Shown: positions 31,956 through 41,128, numbered from the stretch's first letter. The stretch is 64,000 bases of DNA from Solibacillus sp. FSL H8-0538 (GCF_038003525.1 NZ_JBBOPI010000001.1:797001-861000); one strand, 5' to 3'. Notes: generated by a model from the sequence alone, not told the origin. Program-made: numbers and translations.

Positions 31956-33305
31956 ATGCCTTTTAGAAGAAAAACAACACGAAAGATCACACCTTTCCAA
32001 GCACTCGTTTCCTATTATTTCATTGCAATCGCGACGTCCTTTTTACTACTTCGTATTCCTGGTGTACATATGGAAGGAGTGGAAGTTTCCTATTTAGATA
32101 GTTTATTTACAGCTGTGAGTGCAGTCAGTGTAACCGGTTTGTCGACGGTTAATGTGTCACAAACGTATAGCGGCTTTGGATTAGGAATGATTTTATTAGT
32201 ACTGCAATTTGGTGCGATTGGTATTATGTCGATTGGTACGTTTTTATGGTTACTTGTCGGAAAGAAAATTGGTATGCGCGAACGACAGCTTATTATGATT
32301 GACCATAATCAGTATAATTTGTCGGGTGTCGTTCAGCTCATTCAAGAAATTGTGAAAATTTTATTCATCATTGAAATAATCGGTGCATTCATATTATCTA
32401 TTCATTTTAAGCGTTATTTTGAAACGTGGGAGGATGCAATTATCAATGGTGTATTTGCATCGATTTCAGCGACAACAAACGGGGGCTTTGATATTACCGG
32501 CATGAGCTTGCAGCCGTTCCATTTAGACTATTTTGTGCAGATTGTGACGATGGTGCTCATTGTACTCGGTGCCATTGGATTTCCGGTATTAATTGAAGTG
32601 AAAACCTTTTTATTAAAAAAAGACCGGGCATTTCGCTTTAGTTTATTTACAAAAATTACGACCGCTACATATGGAATTTTATTTGTAGTAGGTGCGATTG
32701 TTATATTAATTATTGAGTCGTTCCATTCATTCAGAGGGATGAAGTGGCATGAGGCATTATTTTCTGCGATGTATCATTCGGTTTCTACACGTTCAGCCGG
32801 ACTTACGACGTATGATGTACGTACATTTAGTGAAGCCACGGATATTTTTATGAGCTTTCTCATGTTTATTGGTGCGTCACCAAGTTCAGTTGGGGGCGGA
32901 ATTCGGACGACGACGTTTGCTATCGCAATTTTATTTTTAATTTCGTATGCGCGCGGACGTGATGTCATTCAAATTTTTAAGCGGGAAATTCATTTAATTG
33001 ATGTGTTCCGTTCGTTTGTCGTTATTATATTAGCACTATTTATGGTCATGGTGGCGACGATGATTTTACTAATTACTGAGCAGCATGCGACAACAATACA
33101 AATTGTTTTTGAAATTACATCAGCTTTCGGAACATGCGGGATGTCACTAGGCATAACAGAAAATTTGTCACCAATCGGGAAAATAATCATTATTATTTTA
33201 ATGTTTGTTGGACGAGTCGGGCTTATTTCATTCCTCTATTCACTCGGTGGGAAATCAAATAAAGTGAAATATAATTACCCGAAGGAACGTGTCATAATTG
33301 GATAA
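31956..33305 (+). CDS. Ktr/Trk-type potassium channel subunit (KtrB/KtrD-like)
   Basis: Membrane pore of a Ktr K+ uptake system; it needs a cytosolic KtrA/KtrC gating subunit, which is not in the window. 449 residues with four M1-P-M2 repeats. The selectivity-filter regions are AVSAVSVTGLSTV, SISATTNGGFDITG, STRSAGLTT and SAFGTCGMSLG, each with the key Gly. ATG at 31956 follows GGGAGGG by six bases; an ATG at 31941 would leave the site inside the gene. Monocistronic between terminators. Ktr systems in Firmicutes are inhibited by c-di-AMP through their partner subunit. Confidence 0.92.
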   Translation: MPFRRKTTRKITPFQALVSYYFIAIATSFLLLRIPGVHMEGVEVSYLDSLFTAVSAVSVTGLSTVNVSQTYSGFGLGMILLVLQFGAIGIMSIGTFLWLLVGKKIGMRERQLIMIDHNQYNLSGVVQLIQEIVKILFIIEIIGAFILSIHFKRYFETWEDAIINGVFASISATTNGGFDITGMSLQPFHLDYFVQIVTMVLIVLGAIGFPVLIEVKTFLLKKDRAFRFSLFTKITTATYGILFVVGAIVILIIESFHSFRGMKWHEALFSAMYHSVSTRSAGLTTYDVRTFSEATDIFMSFLMFIGASPSSVGGGIRTTTFAIAILFLISYARGRDVIQIFKREIHLIDVFRSFVVIILALFMVMVATMILLITEQHATTIQIVFEITSAFGTCGMSLGITENLSPIGKIIIIILMFVGRVGLISFLYSLGGKSNKVKYNYPKERVIIG

Positions 33306-33310
33306 AATAG

Positions 33311-33352
33311 CAACAGGGCGAAAGGAATAAATCCTTTGCCCTGTTGTTTTTA
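33311..33352. terminator. Bidirectional terminator between convergent genes
   Basis: CAACAGGGCGAAAGGA / TCCTTTGCCCTGTTG stem with one bulge, 5-base loop, TTTTT on the right. It lies between the K+ channel gene and the convergent radical-SAM gene. Confidence 0.8.
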
Positions 33353-35083
33353 ATTAAACGTATAAAAATAAGGTTGCTGACCGTTACGGAAGTATGTGAA
33401 TAAATAGCCTTGTTGTTTTACTGGGTGGCCAAGCTCATAACCTGCTAATTCGATATGGAACGGAATAATTAGCGAATGCTTGAATAGTTCACGTTCGTTA
33501 ATTTGCATAGCCTCAAATTGCTCACCAACAAGTGTTGGATTAGCTTTAATACGGTGGTATAGCCCTTTTAACGACTTTTCTTCGACACGGTCATTCCACC
33601 AAAGCTTACGCGGCTGGAATTGCTGTACTAGTAAATAGTCATATTTCATTAAGCTCGTCACAACATCTATGTCAACATTACTCAGCGTTTCTAAAAATTC
33701 GATTAGGCGGCGGAATAAATCTTCTAGCTGATGCCCGATACGAGACCAGCCCTTGTTTTCCCAGTACGTACCGAAGTTTTGGAAGAAGTCGAATGGTGTG
33801 TCAAATACTTCTCTTACTAAGTATTCTATTGTATTGTCCATACGGTGTGCGTTCCAGTACTTCTCAAGCACGTCCTCAGCATGCTTAATGCGTACAATAT
33901 CATTGAAAGTTAACACATTGTTTGAGAAAATCTCATATGGTGCAACGTCAACATACGTATAGCCAAATTTTTCAGCTTCTAGACGTAGCCCAGTCCCCCG
34001 AAGCAGTTTTAAGAAGCCAAGCTGCAGCTCTTCTGGACGCATTTTGAATACATCATTGAACGTGTCACGGAAAGACGCATAATCTTCTTCAGGAAGACCG
34101 GCAATTAAATCTAAATGCTGATCAATTTTGCCACCATCCTTGACCATTGTGACCGTTCGCTTTAATTTTTCAAAGTTTTGACGGCGTTTTACAAGTTCAT
34201 TCGTTAAATCATTTGTTGATTGAACACCAATTTCAAAGCGGAATAAGCCTTTTGGTGCGTTATCATTCAAGAACTGAATAACCTCTGGGCGCATAATGTC
34301 AGCGGTAATTTCAAATTGGAATACTACACCTGGCTTATGTTCATCAATTAAAAACTGGAACATTTCCATCGCATAGCTCCGGCTAATATTAAACGTACGG
34401 TCAACGAATTTAATGGTACGTGCTCCTTTGTCCATTAAGAAGCGAATATCCTCTTTAATTTTTTCGCGGTTAAAATAGCGAACACCTACTTCAATAGAAG
34501 ATAAACAAAACTGACAGCTAAACGGGCAGCCGCGGCTTGTTTCAATATATTGAATGCGTTTGCTGATATGTGGCAAGTCTTCATCAAAACGAAATGGTGA
34601 AGCAAGTTCTCGTAAATCAATTTTTGGCGGCTGCACATGTACTTTTACTTTCTCATCTTCTAAATAGCAAACGCCTGGCACATCTTCAATAGAAATTTCA
34701 CCATTCACATGGCGCAAAAGCTCTTTAAATGACACTTCACCTTCACCCATAATAATATAGTCAATTTCCCGATGCTTACGTAGCCAGTCATGCACGTCAT
34801 AGGAAACCTCTGGACCACCTAAAACAATTTTTACCTTCGGTAGCACGGTTTTTAACATTTGAATGACATGAATCGTTTCTTGGATATTCCAAATATAGCA
34901 GCTAAAGCCGACAACATCCGGCTGTTTTTGGAATATATCTGATACGATATTAAAAGCCGGGTCCTTAATGGTGTATTCAGCAAGTTGTGCATCAAATTCA
35001 GGAAGCGCGCTTGCTTTTAAATAGCGGATTGCTAAGTTTGTGTGTATATACTTTGCGTTTAAAGTAGCTAAAACAATATTCAT
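33350..35083 (-). CDS. B12-binding radical SAM protein with DUF4080
   Basis: Predicted iron-sulfur radical-SAM enzyme; reaction unknown. 577 residues: N-terminal B12-binding-like Rossmann domain (MNIVLATLNAKYIHTNLAIR; VVGFSCYIWN; VLGGPEVSYD; IIMGEGE), then the radical-SAM core with the cluster motif CPFSCQFC (Cys-x3-Cys-x2-Cys) preceded by YIETSRG, FEIGVQSTND and DLIAGLPEED, and a C-terminal DUF4080-like region. The start is preceded by AAGAGGAG. Convergent with the channel gene; single gene. Confidence 0.9.
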   Translation of the reverse strand: MNIVLATLNAKYIHTNLAIRYLKASALPEFDAQLAEYTIKDPAFNIVSDIFQKQPDVVGFSCYIWNIQETIHVIQMLKTVLPKVKIVLGGPEVSYDVHDWLRKHREIDYIIMGEGEVSFKELLRHVNGEISIEDVPGVCYLEDEKVKVHVQPPKIDLRELASPFRFDEDLPHISKRIQYIETSRGCPFSCQFCLSSIEVGVRYFNREKIKEDIRFLMDKGARTIKFVDRTFNISRSYAMEMFQFLIDEHKPGVVFQFEITADIMRPEVIQFLNDNAPKGLFRFEIGVQSTNDLTNELVKRRQNFEKLKRTVTMVKDGGKIDQHLDLIAGLPEEDYASFRDTFNDVFKMRPEELQLGFLKLLRGTGLRLEAEKFGYTYVDVAPYEIFSNNVLTFNDIVRIKHAEDVLEKYWNAHRMDNTIEYLVREVFDTPFDFFQNFGTYWENKGWSRIGHQLEDLFRRLIEFLETLSNVDIDVVTSLMKYDYLLVQQFQPRKLWWNDRVEEKSLKGLYHRIKANPTLVGEQFEAMQINERELFKHSLIIPFHIELAGYELGHPVKQQGYLFTYFRNGQQPYFYTFN

Positions 35084-35364
35084 ATGATAAATCTCCTCTT
35101 CATAAACTCTATTGTATCAGTGTATGACTTAGTGGACAATATGGTATATATTACCCATTTTATAACCTACCTATATATGGAATAATTTATACTAATTGGA
35201 TACAAAATAACGTCATTTAAAAATGCTTTTTACCTAAAATAAAATTATTTAAGGGGGGCAACATCAATTTGATAAAACCAATTGATTTAATGTTTGAGGA
35301 GCTGTTTCAACGTGCCGATGATTTAATCATGGTTGTCCATATTTCTCGTAAAATAGAATATATC

Positions 35365-36739
35365 GGTTCTTTGTCAATAGTTGGGGTGGGGATACAATTC
35401 TCCACCCTTATCCTATTTCATTGCCGACTGTTTTGTATTGATGTGTTAATAAAATTTTGGCGCGTAATCGATCAAATCGACGGTAGCCAAAAGCATTGCG
35501 TTTAATTACTTTTGTTAAATTATTTAAACCTTCTACGAAGCCATTTGAATAGTTAAATGTAAAAGAGTTGAGGATTTCTGTTTGCCAATTTTGAAGGGTT
35601 TTCACACTGCGTTGAAACTCCGGAATATCAGCTTCTTCTACCGCTTCATAAAACTTCAGAAGGAATTCCTTCGTTTCCTTTAGTTTCTCTGCACCATTCT
35701 CTTTCGCCAGTTCAAACCATTCTCGAAACTGTTCCTTTAACTGATAAGCCAATTTTAATTCTGCTGAAAAGCTGAAATAGCGTTTTAAATACCACTGGTC
35801 TTTCTCAGTTACATCCTTAGGTTTCTTAAAAAATACATGACGCTTCTTCTTTACTTTCTTACGATCGTAATCATTCCATTCCTTCTGAATACGTACTCGA
35901 ACACGATCGATTGCCCAATAAATATAGCGAACAAAGTGAAAGCGATCCGCAATGATAATTGGGTTATCCAGCGCTTCTTGAACTGCTGCTTTAAATGAAT
36001 GACTCATATCCATAACGACCATTTCAACATTTGCCCCATGCTCACGCAAATAGGCTTTAATGGTTTCTTTTTTCCGGTCCGGTAAAATATCAATAGGTTC
36101 TTTTGTCACTGCATCGGCAATAATTAGTTGAAACTTTTCCCCACCTGCATTGCCTTTGAATTCATCAATGGCAATCACCTTTGGCAAGGCTGTTTCTCCC
36201 TTAATTTTTCCAGGAACAATCCGATCAAATCTGCGAATGATGGTACTAACCGATGCCCCATATTGGTGCGCAATCTCAGTGAAGGTTTTGGCTTTCACTG
36301 AACGGATTTGAGCCATTTGATTCCACTCATTAGAATAGCGTTGATAGGGCGAAACAACTTGATTCTTCTCCGCAAAACGCTTCCCGCACGTACAAGCATA
36401 ACGGCGTTTACGATAAAATAAAGTCGTCATTCGTTCTGCCATTTTTAAATGTTTTACCTTAGTCCAACGATAATCGTGCACACGGCGTGTATCTTCTCCA
36501 CAGTTTGGACAAACCTGCGTCGTTATGGGCATTTCAAAATGAATCAGATACTGCCCTCCACGCACCTCTGTCTTTAAAATAATCGCGTCTTCAAATCCTG
36601 GTAAACTTATGTTAGAATGCATGTACACGTAACCCCCATCTTATCTTTTGTTCAGCAACTAAAGTATAAGACATTTGGGTGTTACGTGTCTTTTTTTACC
36701 CTCAAATTGTAGTAATACCCCAACATTTAGTATAGAACC
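35365..36739 (-). mobile_element. ISL3-family insertion sequence with 8-bp target duplication
   Basis: Ends GGTTCTTTGTCAATAGTTGG at left and the complement of GGTTCTATACTAAATGTTGG at right (imperfect inverted repeats of about 23 bases). The direct repeat AATATATC is present at 35357-35364 and 36740-36747. 1375 bp with one intact transposase. Inserted in the first PAS domain of a kinase gene. Confidence 0.92.
35408..36628 (-). CDS. ISL3-family transposase
   Basis: 406-residue transposase: N-terminal zinc-binding domain with CPNCGEDTRRVHDY and CTCGKRF, an HTH (FTEIAHQYGASVSTIIRRFD), then the DDE core with IAIDEFKGNAGG, VVMDMSHSFKAAVQ and IIADRFHFVRYI, and the C-terminal SNGFVEGLNNLTKVIKRNAF carrying the catalytic Glu. 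GGGGG precedes the ATG. Intact. Confidence 0.92.
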   Translation of the reverse strand: MYMHSNISLPGFEDAIILKTEVRGGQYLIHFEMPITTQVCPNCGEDTRRVHDYRWTKVKHLKMAERMTTLFYRKRRYACTCGKRFAEKNQVVSPYQRYSNEWNQMAQIRSVKAKTFTEIAHQYGASVSTIIRRFDRIVPGKIKGETALPKVIAIDEFKGNAGGEKFQLIIADAVTKEPIDILPDRKKETIKAYLREHGANVEMVVMDMSHSFKAAVQEALDNPIIIADRFHFVRYIYWAIDRVRVRIQKEWNDYDRKKVKKKRHVFFKKPKDVTEKDQWYLKRYFSFSAELKLAYQLKEQFREWFELAKENGAEKLKETKEFLLKFYEAVEEADIPEFQRSVKTLQNWQTEILNSFTFNYSNGFVEGLNNLTKVIKRNAFGYRRFDRLRAKILLTHQYKTVGNEIG

Positions 36740-38136
36740 AATATATCAACGATAAAGCATCAGAAGCTCTCCAAATTAAAAATAAACAACCAAATTATTT
36801 GAACATGGACAAGGATTCTTTCGAAACATGGAGTGAATTTATAGAAAAAATCGAAAAGGAAGTAAATGCGAACTGTACAATTAATCTATTAGATAGTGAG
36901 GGGCATTATAAAAAGGTCAAGCTTATGGGCTATTTCATTCCAGAAAAACAATTCATTTTTGCCCGTGTCATTGTTTACCCATTAATTAAGGACGAGAAAG
37001 AAAGAAAAGAAACTACTCTTCCCTTCGATCGAATGATTAAAAACATTTCGCACGGAGTTATTTTGTCGTCTATTAATGGTAAAGTGATTACCGCGAATAA
37101 TAAAGCACTCGAACTGATCAGGCGGGAGCATTGGCAGGTAGTAAATCGCAGTCACGATTGTCTGTTCGAGGATTTTAATAATAATTCCACATCAGTTTTG
37201 CAATACTATGGAAAACTCGCCAATAATGAACTGGCAACAATTGTATGTACCAGGCCAAGCGCAAATGGTGAGACAAGCTACTTTCATTTTGAAAGTAAAA
37301 TTGACAATAACTTAAGTGTAATTATTACGACAATTACAGATGAAACAGAAAAAATAAGATTACTTGAAAAAATTGAACACCAGCAAACCTTGAATTTGAT
37401 TGGCCAATTAGCAGCATCAATTGCCCATGAAATTCGAAATCCAATGACCTCATTGCAGGGCTTTTTACAGCTTATTAAAAGCCAAGTGGATGAAGAAAAC
37501 CAACATTATTTTACGATAATGGAATCAGAATTACAACGAATTGATTTATTAGTTTCTGATTTGCTTAATTTGTCTAAGCCGAAAACAATTGAATACGAGC
37601 ATATTTGTTTTTTAGAACTTGTAAAAGAAGTAATTGACTTGATGCAATCACAAGCAATTATCTCGAATACGATTATAGAATTTACATGTGATGAAACGAT
37701 GGAATACTCTATTATCGGAAACAAAACACGTTTAAAGCAAATGGCTATTAATATGATTAAAAACGGGATTGAAGCAATGCCATATGGAGGTAGTATAACG
37801 GTTCAATTACTAGCAACTGCTGAACAAACGATTGAATTTATTATTTGTGACGAAGGGCAAGGCATGGACCAACAAACGCTTGAAAACTTGTTTAACCCGT
37901 TTTATACAACAAAGACCACGGGCACAGGGCTTGGACTCGTAATGGTAAAGAAAGTCGTTGAAGAACATAATGGTAAAATTGAGGTCCAAAGTAAAGTTGG
38001 AAAAGGCTCACAATTTAAACTAATTTTAAATCAATTTAATGAGCATTCTATGAACTACTACCGTCATCTAGAGTCAGGTGGCACATTGGAAATGAAATCT
38101 CAAAATATCTCAATTATTTAAAATCTATTATGTCTT

Positions 38137-38166
38137 TTGACAAAGCTTTTCACATATCGCTATAAT
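38137..38166 (+). promoter_or_regulatory. Sigma-A promoter of the MhqR-like gene
   Basis: TTGACA (38137-38142), 18-base spacer, TATAAT (38161-38166): two consensus hexamers. Confidence 0.8.
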
Positions 38167-38178
38167 ACTTGTATACTA

Positions 38179-38190
38179 CTCGAAATAGAG
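38179..38190. promoter_or_regulatory. Possible MhqR-type autoregulatory operator
   Basis: CTCGAAATAGAG matches 10 of 12 bases of the core CTCGAATTCGAG found before yceI (14771). It lies 13 bases after the -10 box and before the ribosome site, a position suited to autorepression. Confidence 0.5.
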
Positions 38191-38201
38191 GATGATTTGT
38201 C

Positions 38202-38648
38202 ATGGCGTCAGAAGATATTAAACAATCTTTAAAGTTATTTATCGTGTTATCACGTGCACATAAAGCAATTAATGAATCGACGAATCAATTTTTCCAAAAA
38301 AATGGTGTGAATCCAACAGAATTTGCCGTCTTAGAACTACTTTATCACAAAGGTCGACAGCCGCTTCAGCAAATCGGTAATAAAATTTTGCTCGCTAGTG
38401 GATCCATTACGTACGTTGTTGATAAGCTTGAAAAAAGAGGTTATTTAACACGTGTTTCATGTCCAAATGATCGACGTGTAACGTACGCAGAGATTACCGA
38501 AGAGGGTACTATATTTATGGATGAGCTGTTCCCGCAGCATGAACAGCATTTACACGAACTTCTTAGCTCGCTGTCAGTAGATGACAAAGATGTAGCGATT
38601 GAGTTATTGAAAAAATTAGGTTTATCAATAAAAGATTTATCGTATTAA
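38202..38648 (+). CDS. mhqR: MarR-family regulator, MhqR-like
   Basis: Dimeric winged-helix repressor; MhqR of B. subtilis controls quinone-detoxifying dioxygenases and an azoreductase. 148 residues, with NGVNPTEFAVLELLYHKGRQ, recognition region QQIGNKILLASGSITYVVDK and wing LTRVSCPNDRRVTYAEIT, which closely follow MhqR/YkvE as I remember it. Preceded by a consensus promoter and a degenerate copy of the MhqR-type box. No dioxygenase gene is adjacent; yceI at 14804 has the best operator in the window and is the proposed target. Confidence 0.8.
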   Translation: MASEDIKQSLKLFIVLSRAHKAINESTNQFFQKNGVNPTEFAVLELLYHKGRQPLQQIGNKILLASGSITYVVDKLEKRGYLTRVSCPNDRRVTYAEITEEGTIFMDELFPQHEQHLHELLSSLSVDDKDVAIELLKKLGLSIKDLSY

Positions 38649-38682
38649 AAAGAGGGATGACAACATGTCATCCCTCTTTTTA
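38647..38682 (+). terminator. Terminator after the MarR-family gene
   Basis: AAAAGAGGGATGACA / TGTCATCCCTCTTTT stem, 3-base loop, T run. Confidence 0.88.
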
Positions 38683-38683
38683 A

Positions 38684-38770
38684 GGTAGATAAGAAAGAAT
38701 AACATTCCCATCCACATTAGTAAGGACATAAACGGGCCCTATTTTGGGCGCGTTGTGTCTTTCTAATCAA
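38684..38770. repeat. Dispersed intergenic repeat, short form
   Basis: GGTAGATAAGAAAGAATAAC, CACATTAGTAAGGACATAAA, CCCTATTTTGGGCGCG, TGTGTCTTTCTAATC. Starts two bases after the terminator and overlaps the stop codon (CTA at 38763) of the convergent pseudogene. Confidence 0.75.
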
Positions 38771-39372
38771 TTGTAAAGCCCATTTGTAAAAAGGCATCTT
38801 TCAAATCCGTTACATAATCATCATAAATTGTTAAAAGAACAAGTTTCTCTTGTAATTCAAAAATTACGCTGATAACTTTATCTGATTCTTATTCAATCAT
38901 AAAACTCGCACTATTTGTAATGGCTGAACGATTTTTTACGTAGGCTGCTAAGTCCAGCGTGTCGTAAAGACCTTCTGGAGCCATTGCCACAACCGCGTGC
39001 TCTGTGTCAGCTACCAAGTCGTTAAATGACATGTCAACTTCTATGAATGTTTCAATGCGCATGGAAAGAGCATCATGGGCATTATAAAACAGTATATCCT
39101 TGCCAGGTTCTTCTGCTGTCAGTGTAAAGTTGTAGATTCTGTTATTTCTGTTTGATGTGCTACATACGTGAGAGAAGGCACAGCTTCTTCAGGTATTAGT
39201 TGTTGTACTGTTGGTTGTGTTACTGCTTCTGTATCTTCATTCATGTCATTTTCATTACTGTCTTCAATTGTCTCAGACGTTTGCGGTATTTGTTGTTGTT
39301 CTTTGTTACATGCCACAAGGAGCAACATGACGAATAATATTGAACAATAAAAAGCTAAGTTCTTTTCTCAAA
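38763..39372 (-). pseudogene. Decayed lipoprotein gene
   Basis: Three frame fragments line up on the minus strand. A TTG at 39372 with GGGGG upstream starts RKE, then a shift leads into AFYCSILFVMLLLVACNKEQ (lipobox LVAC) running to TEITESTTLH-stop at 39119. In another frame it continues as NFTLTAEEPGKDILFYNAHD and on to SASFMIE, where TAA interrupts, and then ESDKVISVIFELQEKLVLLT to a TAG at 38763. So at least two frameshifts and one nonsense codon. Unknown function when intact; a secreted lipoprotein of roughly 200 residues. Confidence 0.7.
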
Positions 39373-39434
39373 GAAAATCCCCCTTAAAATAAGTAGATAC
39401 GTATGTGTAGGATAAGTTTCAAGGGTTAACGTTG

Positions 39435-40046
39435 TTAGGTTATTGGTAAGATTAAAAATAGTAACAAAACAAATACAACGTGCGCTACAATAATAAGGGG
39501 TAAGCTTTTTTTCCACTCATAAAGTAATCCCCAAATTATACTCGCGACGATTGCAGCTAGTGCACCAGGCATAAAACCACTAATTGCCAGCGATAAAGAA
39601 AATAGAAGGGCGGTTACGAACACAGCAACGACCGGGCTTGCCCAACGCTTTATTTGTTGTTGAACATAACCACGCCAAAACATTTCTTCGCCGACAACGA
39701 TAATGAAAATTAGCAATAAATAATGCCAAATATTCGCAGGACCATAGTCTTCTAAAAATTTGTTAATATCTTTTATAGCGCTTGAATCTAAATACGGAAG
39801 AATAAAATAGCCAAGTTTGACAAATCCGTACGTAATTGTTCCGTAGCCTATGCCAAAAATCAAATATTGCCAAGTGGGGAGCTGATCTTCAAACTTTCCA
39901 GCCAATAATGAGATGGCAATACCAATAAGTAAAGTAAAAGCATATAAATACCAAAAAATTGTTCTTCCTTCAAATGTGTAAAACAGCATACTGTAAATGA
40001 ATACTAAAGAAAGAAGGAGTACAATTGTATGTTTGTATTGTTTCAT
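39435..40046 (-). CDS. CPBP family intramembrane metalloprotease (CAAX protease-like)
   Basis: Polytopic membrane protein of the Abi/CPBP group; bacterial members process membrane peptides or act in bacteriocin self-immunity. 203 residues, about six helices. The catalytic motif EExxxR is VGEEMFWRGYVQ, followed by LFSLSLAIS in place of the usual FxxxH, so the second motif's His is not obvious here; a His occurs later in IIVAHVVFV. ATG at 40046 has AGGAGGT ten bases upstream. Monocistronic. Confidence 0.82.
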   Translation of the reverse strand: MKQYKHTIVLLLSLVFIYSMLFYTFEGRTIFWYLYAFTLLIGIAISLLAGKFEDQLPTWQYLIFGIGYGTITYGFVKLGYFILPYLDSSAIKDINKFLEDYGPANIWHYLLLIFIIVVGEEMFWRGYVQQQIKRWASPVVAVFVTALLFSLSLAISGFMPGALAAIVASIIWGLLYEWKKSLPLIIVAHVVFVLLLFLILPIT

Positions 40047-40077
40047 TCGTATATGACCTCCTATCGCTAATAGTATC

Positions 40078-40117
40078 AAAAAAAACCCTTTTCATCATCT
40101 TTTAATGATAAAAAGGG
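40078..40117 (-). terminator. Terminator of the DUF2187 gene
   Basis: GCCCTTTTTATCA / TGATGAAAAGGG stem reading leftwards, then eight T (A run at 40078-40085). A short-form repeat lies between it and the gene. Confidence 0.65.
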
Positions 40118-40130
40118 CAATTTGTTTTGT

Positions 40131-40214
40131 TAGTGGATAAGAAAGTATAAGTTTCTCATTCACATAAGTAAGTACATCAACGCGTCCTATTTTGGATGGG
40201 GTGTGTCTTACTAA
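40131..40214. repeat. Dispersed intergenic repeat, short form
   Basis: TAGTGGATAAGAAAGTATAA, CACATAAGTAAGTACATC, CCTATTTTGGATGGGGTG, TGTCTTACTAATGC. Ends three bases before the stop codon of the DUF2187 gene. Confidence 0.75.
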
Positions 40215-40217
40215 TGC

Positions 40218-40400
40218 TTAATTACTATGTAATATTTTATAGCGTTTATGGTTAACAACTGTTTTTTCTTCCATTTCAAGGTCATGAAAATTTTCCATAA
40301 TTGTAATATCAACAATTACAGAGTTTTCATTTACTTTTTCAACAATCCCTTGTAGACCATCTTTAAACTCGATAATATTTCCAACTTCTGCAACTTTCAT
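40218..40400 (-). CDS. ykvS: DUF2187 family protein (YkvS-like)
   Basis: 60-residue soluble protein with a KOW/SH3-like strand pattern: VGNIIEFKDGLQGIVEKVNE, then SVIVDITIMENF and a tail ending NHKRYKILHSN. Matches the DUF2187 (YkvS) family in length and pattern; role unknown. GAAGGAGC precedes the ATG. In B. subtilis ykv genes include mhqR (ykvE), and here an MhqR-like gene is 1.6 kb away. Confidence 0.8.
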   Translation of the reverse strand: MKVAEVGNIIEFKDGLQGIVEKVNENSVIVDITIMENFHDLEMEEKTVVNHKRYKILHSN

Positions 40401-40521
40401 AAGCAGTCAGCTCCTTCATCGACTAATAACTAACAGTTTGCAATAAAATTTACTATACGTAAAGACTTTTTTGAATAATTAATCACTTTTAACTACTTTA
40501 TAGAAGAGAGGTACAAATTTA

Positions 40522-40710
40522 ATGGGTGAATATAAACAAATGCTCGAACAATTACGGAGCGGAGAAGTAGCATCAATTGAAATACCGAAGGAACAATATT
40601 TACAATTTCGTGAACAACTCGTGAAAGACGAACAATTTAAACATTTTCGTGGCGAAGCAAAACAAGGTGGAAACATAGTGTTCACATACCTAGCAGCACC
40701 TAGGACATAG
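40522..40710 (+). CDS. Small protein, 62 residues, unknown
   Basis: Not recognised with confidence. Starts GEYKQMLEQLRSGEVASIEI, with an amphipathic first helix, and ends with a beta-like segment GGNIVFTYLAAPRT. GAAGAGAGGTACAAATTT precedes the ATG. Charged and soluble. It lies between the divergent ykvS-like gene and a Spo0E-like gene on the same strand; coexpression with the latter is possible. Confidence 0.65.
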   Translation: MGEYKQMLEQLRSGEVASIEIPKEQYLQFREQLVKDEQFKHFRGEAKQGGNIVFTYLAAPRT

Positions 40711-40810
40711 AAGAAAATTGTCGAAATTTAGTAGGTGAATATTTTGATGCATTTTCGGTAAAGATGTATAATATTGGAAAGTGTATGAAAATATTAGGGG
40801 GAGAAGGTTA

Positions 40811-41026
40811 TTGGAAAAAGGGATTTTGCAGCAACTTGAATTTCAGCGGCATTTGATGATTAAATCCGGCCTTGAAAATGGACTTCAGAGTGAAAAAACA
40901 ATTCTCCTGAGTCGCCAGCTGGATTTAATAATTAATGCATATGATGCACAAAAGTATAGAACAAAGATAATTGATCAACCTGATAAAAAAAATAGTTACA
41001 GTAATTCAGCTGAAAATTCTCTATAA
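40811..41026 (+). CDS. Spo0E-like aspartyl-phosphate phosphatase
   Basis: Small helical hairpin protein that dephosphorylates Spo0A~P and delays sporulation. The signature SxxLD is present in ILLSRQLDLIINAYD. TTG at 40811 is chosen because GGGGGAG lies six bases upstream and EKGILQQLEFQRHLM is a normal first helix; the frame is open further upstream without a ribosome site. 71 residues, within the family range; the C-terminal tail after QKYRTK is polar. Terminator follows. Confidence 0.8.
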   Translation: MEKGILQQLEFQRHLMIKSGLENGLQSEKTILLSRQLDLIINAYDAQKYRTKIIDQPDKKNSYSNSAENSL

Positions 41027-41094
41027 CATGTTTAGATACAGTAGATTTGGGAATAATAAAATTGAACACAGCAACATTCTCATTTCCCCCTTTT

Positions 41095-41128
41095 AGAGCA
41101 GGAGCAAATCGCTTACTGCTCTCTTTTT
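41095..41128 (+). terminator. Terminator after the Spo0E-like gene
   Basis: AGAGCAG / CTGCTCT stem, 14-base loop, CTTTTT. Confidence 0.7.

Larger units (their letters stand above)
35269..38121 (+). pseudogene. PAS-domain histidine kinase gene split by an ISL3 insertion
   Basis: The 5' part (35269-35364, TTG start behind AAGGGGGG) encodes IKPIDLMFEELFQRADDLIM and continues to KIEYI; the 3' part resumes at 36748 with NDKASEALQIKNKQPNYLNM in the same frame. Joining them after removing the IS and one target copy gives an uninterrupted protein of about 489 residues: PAS, a second PAS-like domain, HisKA with HEIRNPMT, and an ATPase domain with MIKNGIEAMPYGG and GTGLGL. It resembles soluble KinA/KinE-type sporulation kinases. 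The 3' ORF from TTG 36799 still encodes an intact kinase core and could be expressed weakly. A second kinase is at 20121. Confidence 0.9.

Noticed and set aside
35365-35505. Continuation of the kinase 5' frame into the IS
   Set aside because: The last 46 residues are encoded by the IS end in an arbitrary frame; treated as part of the disrupted gene.
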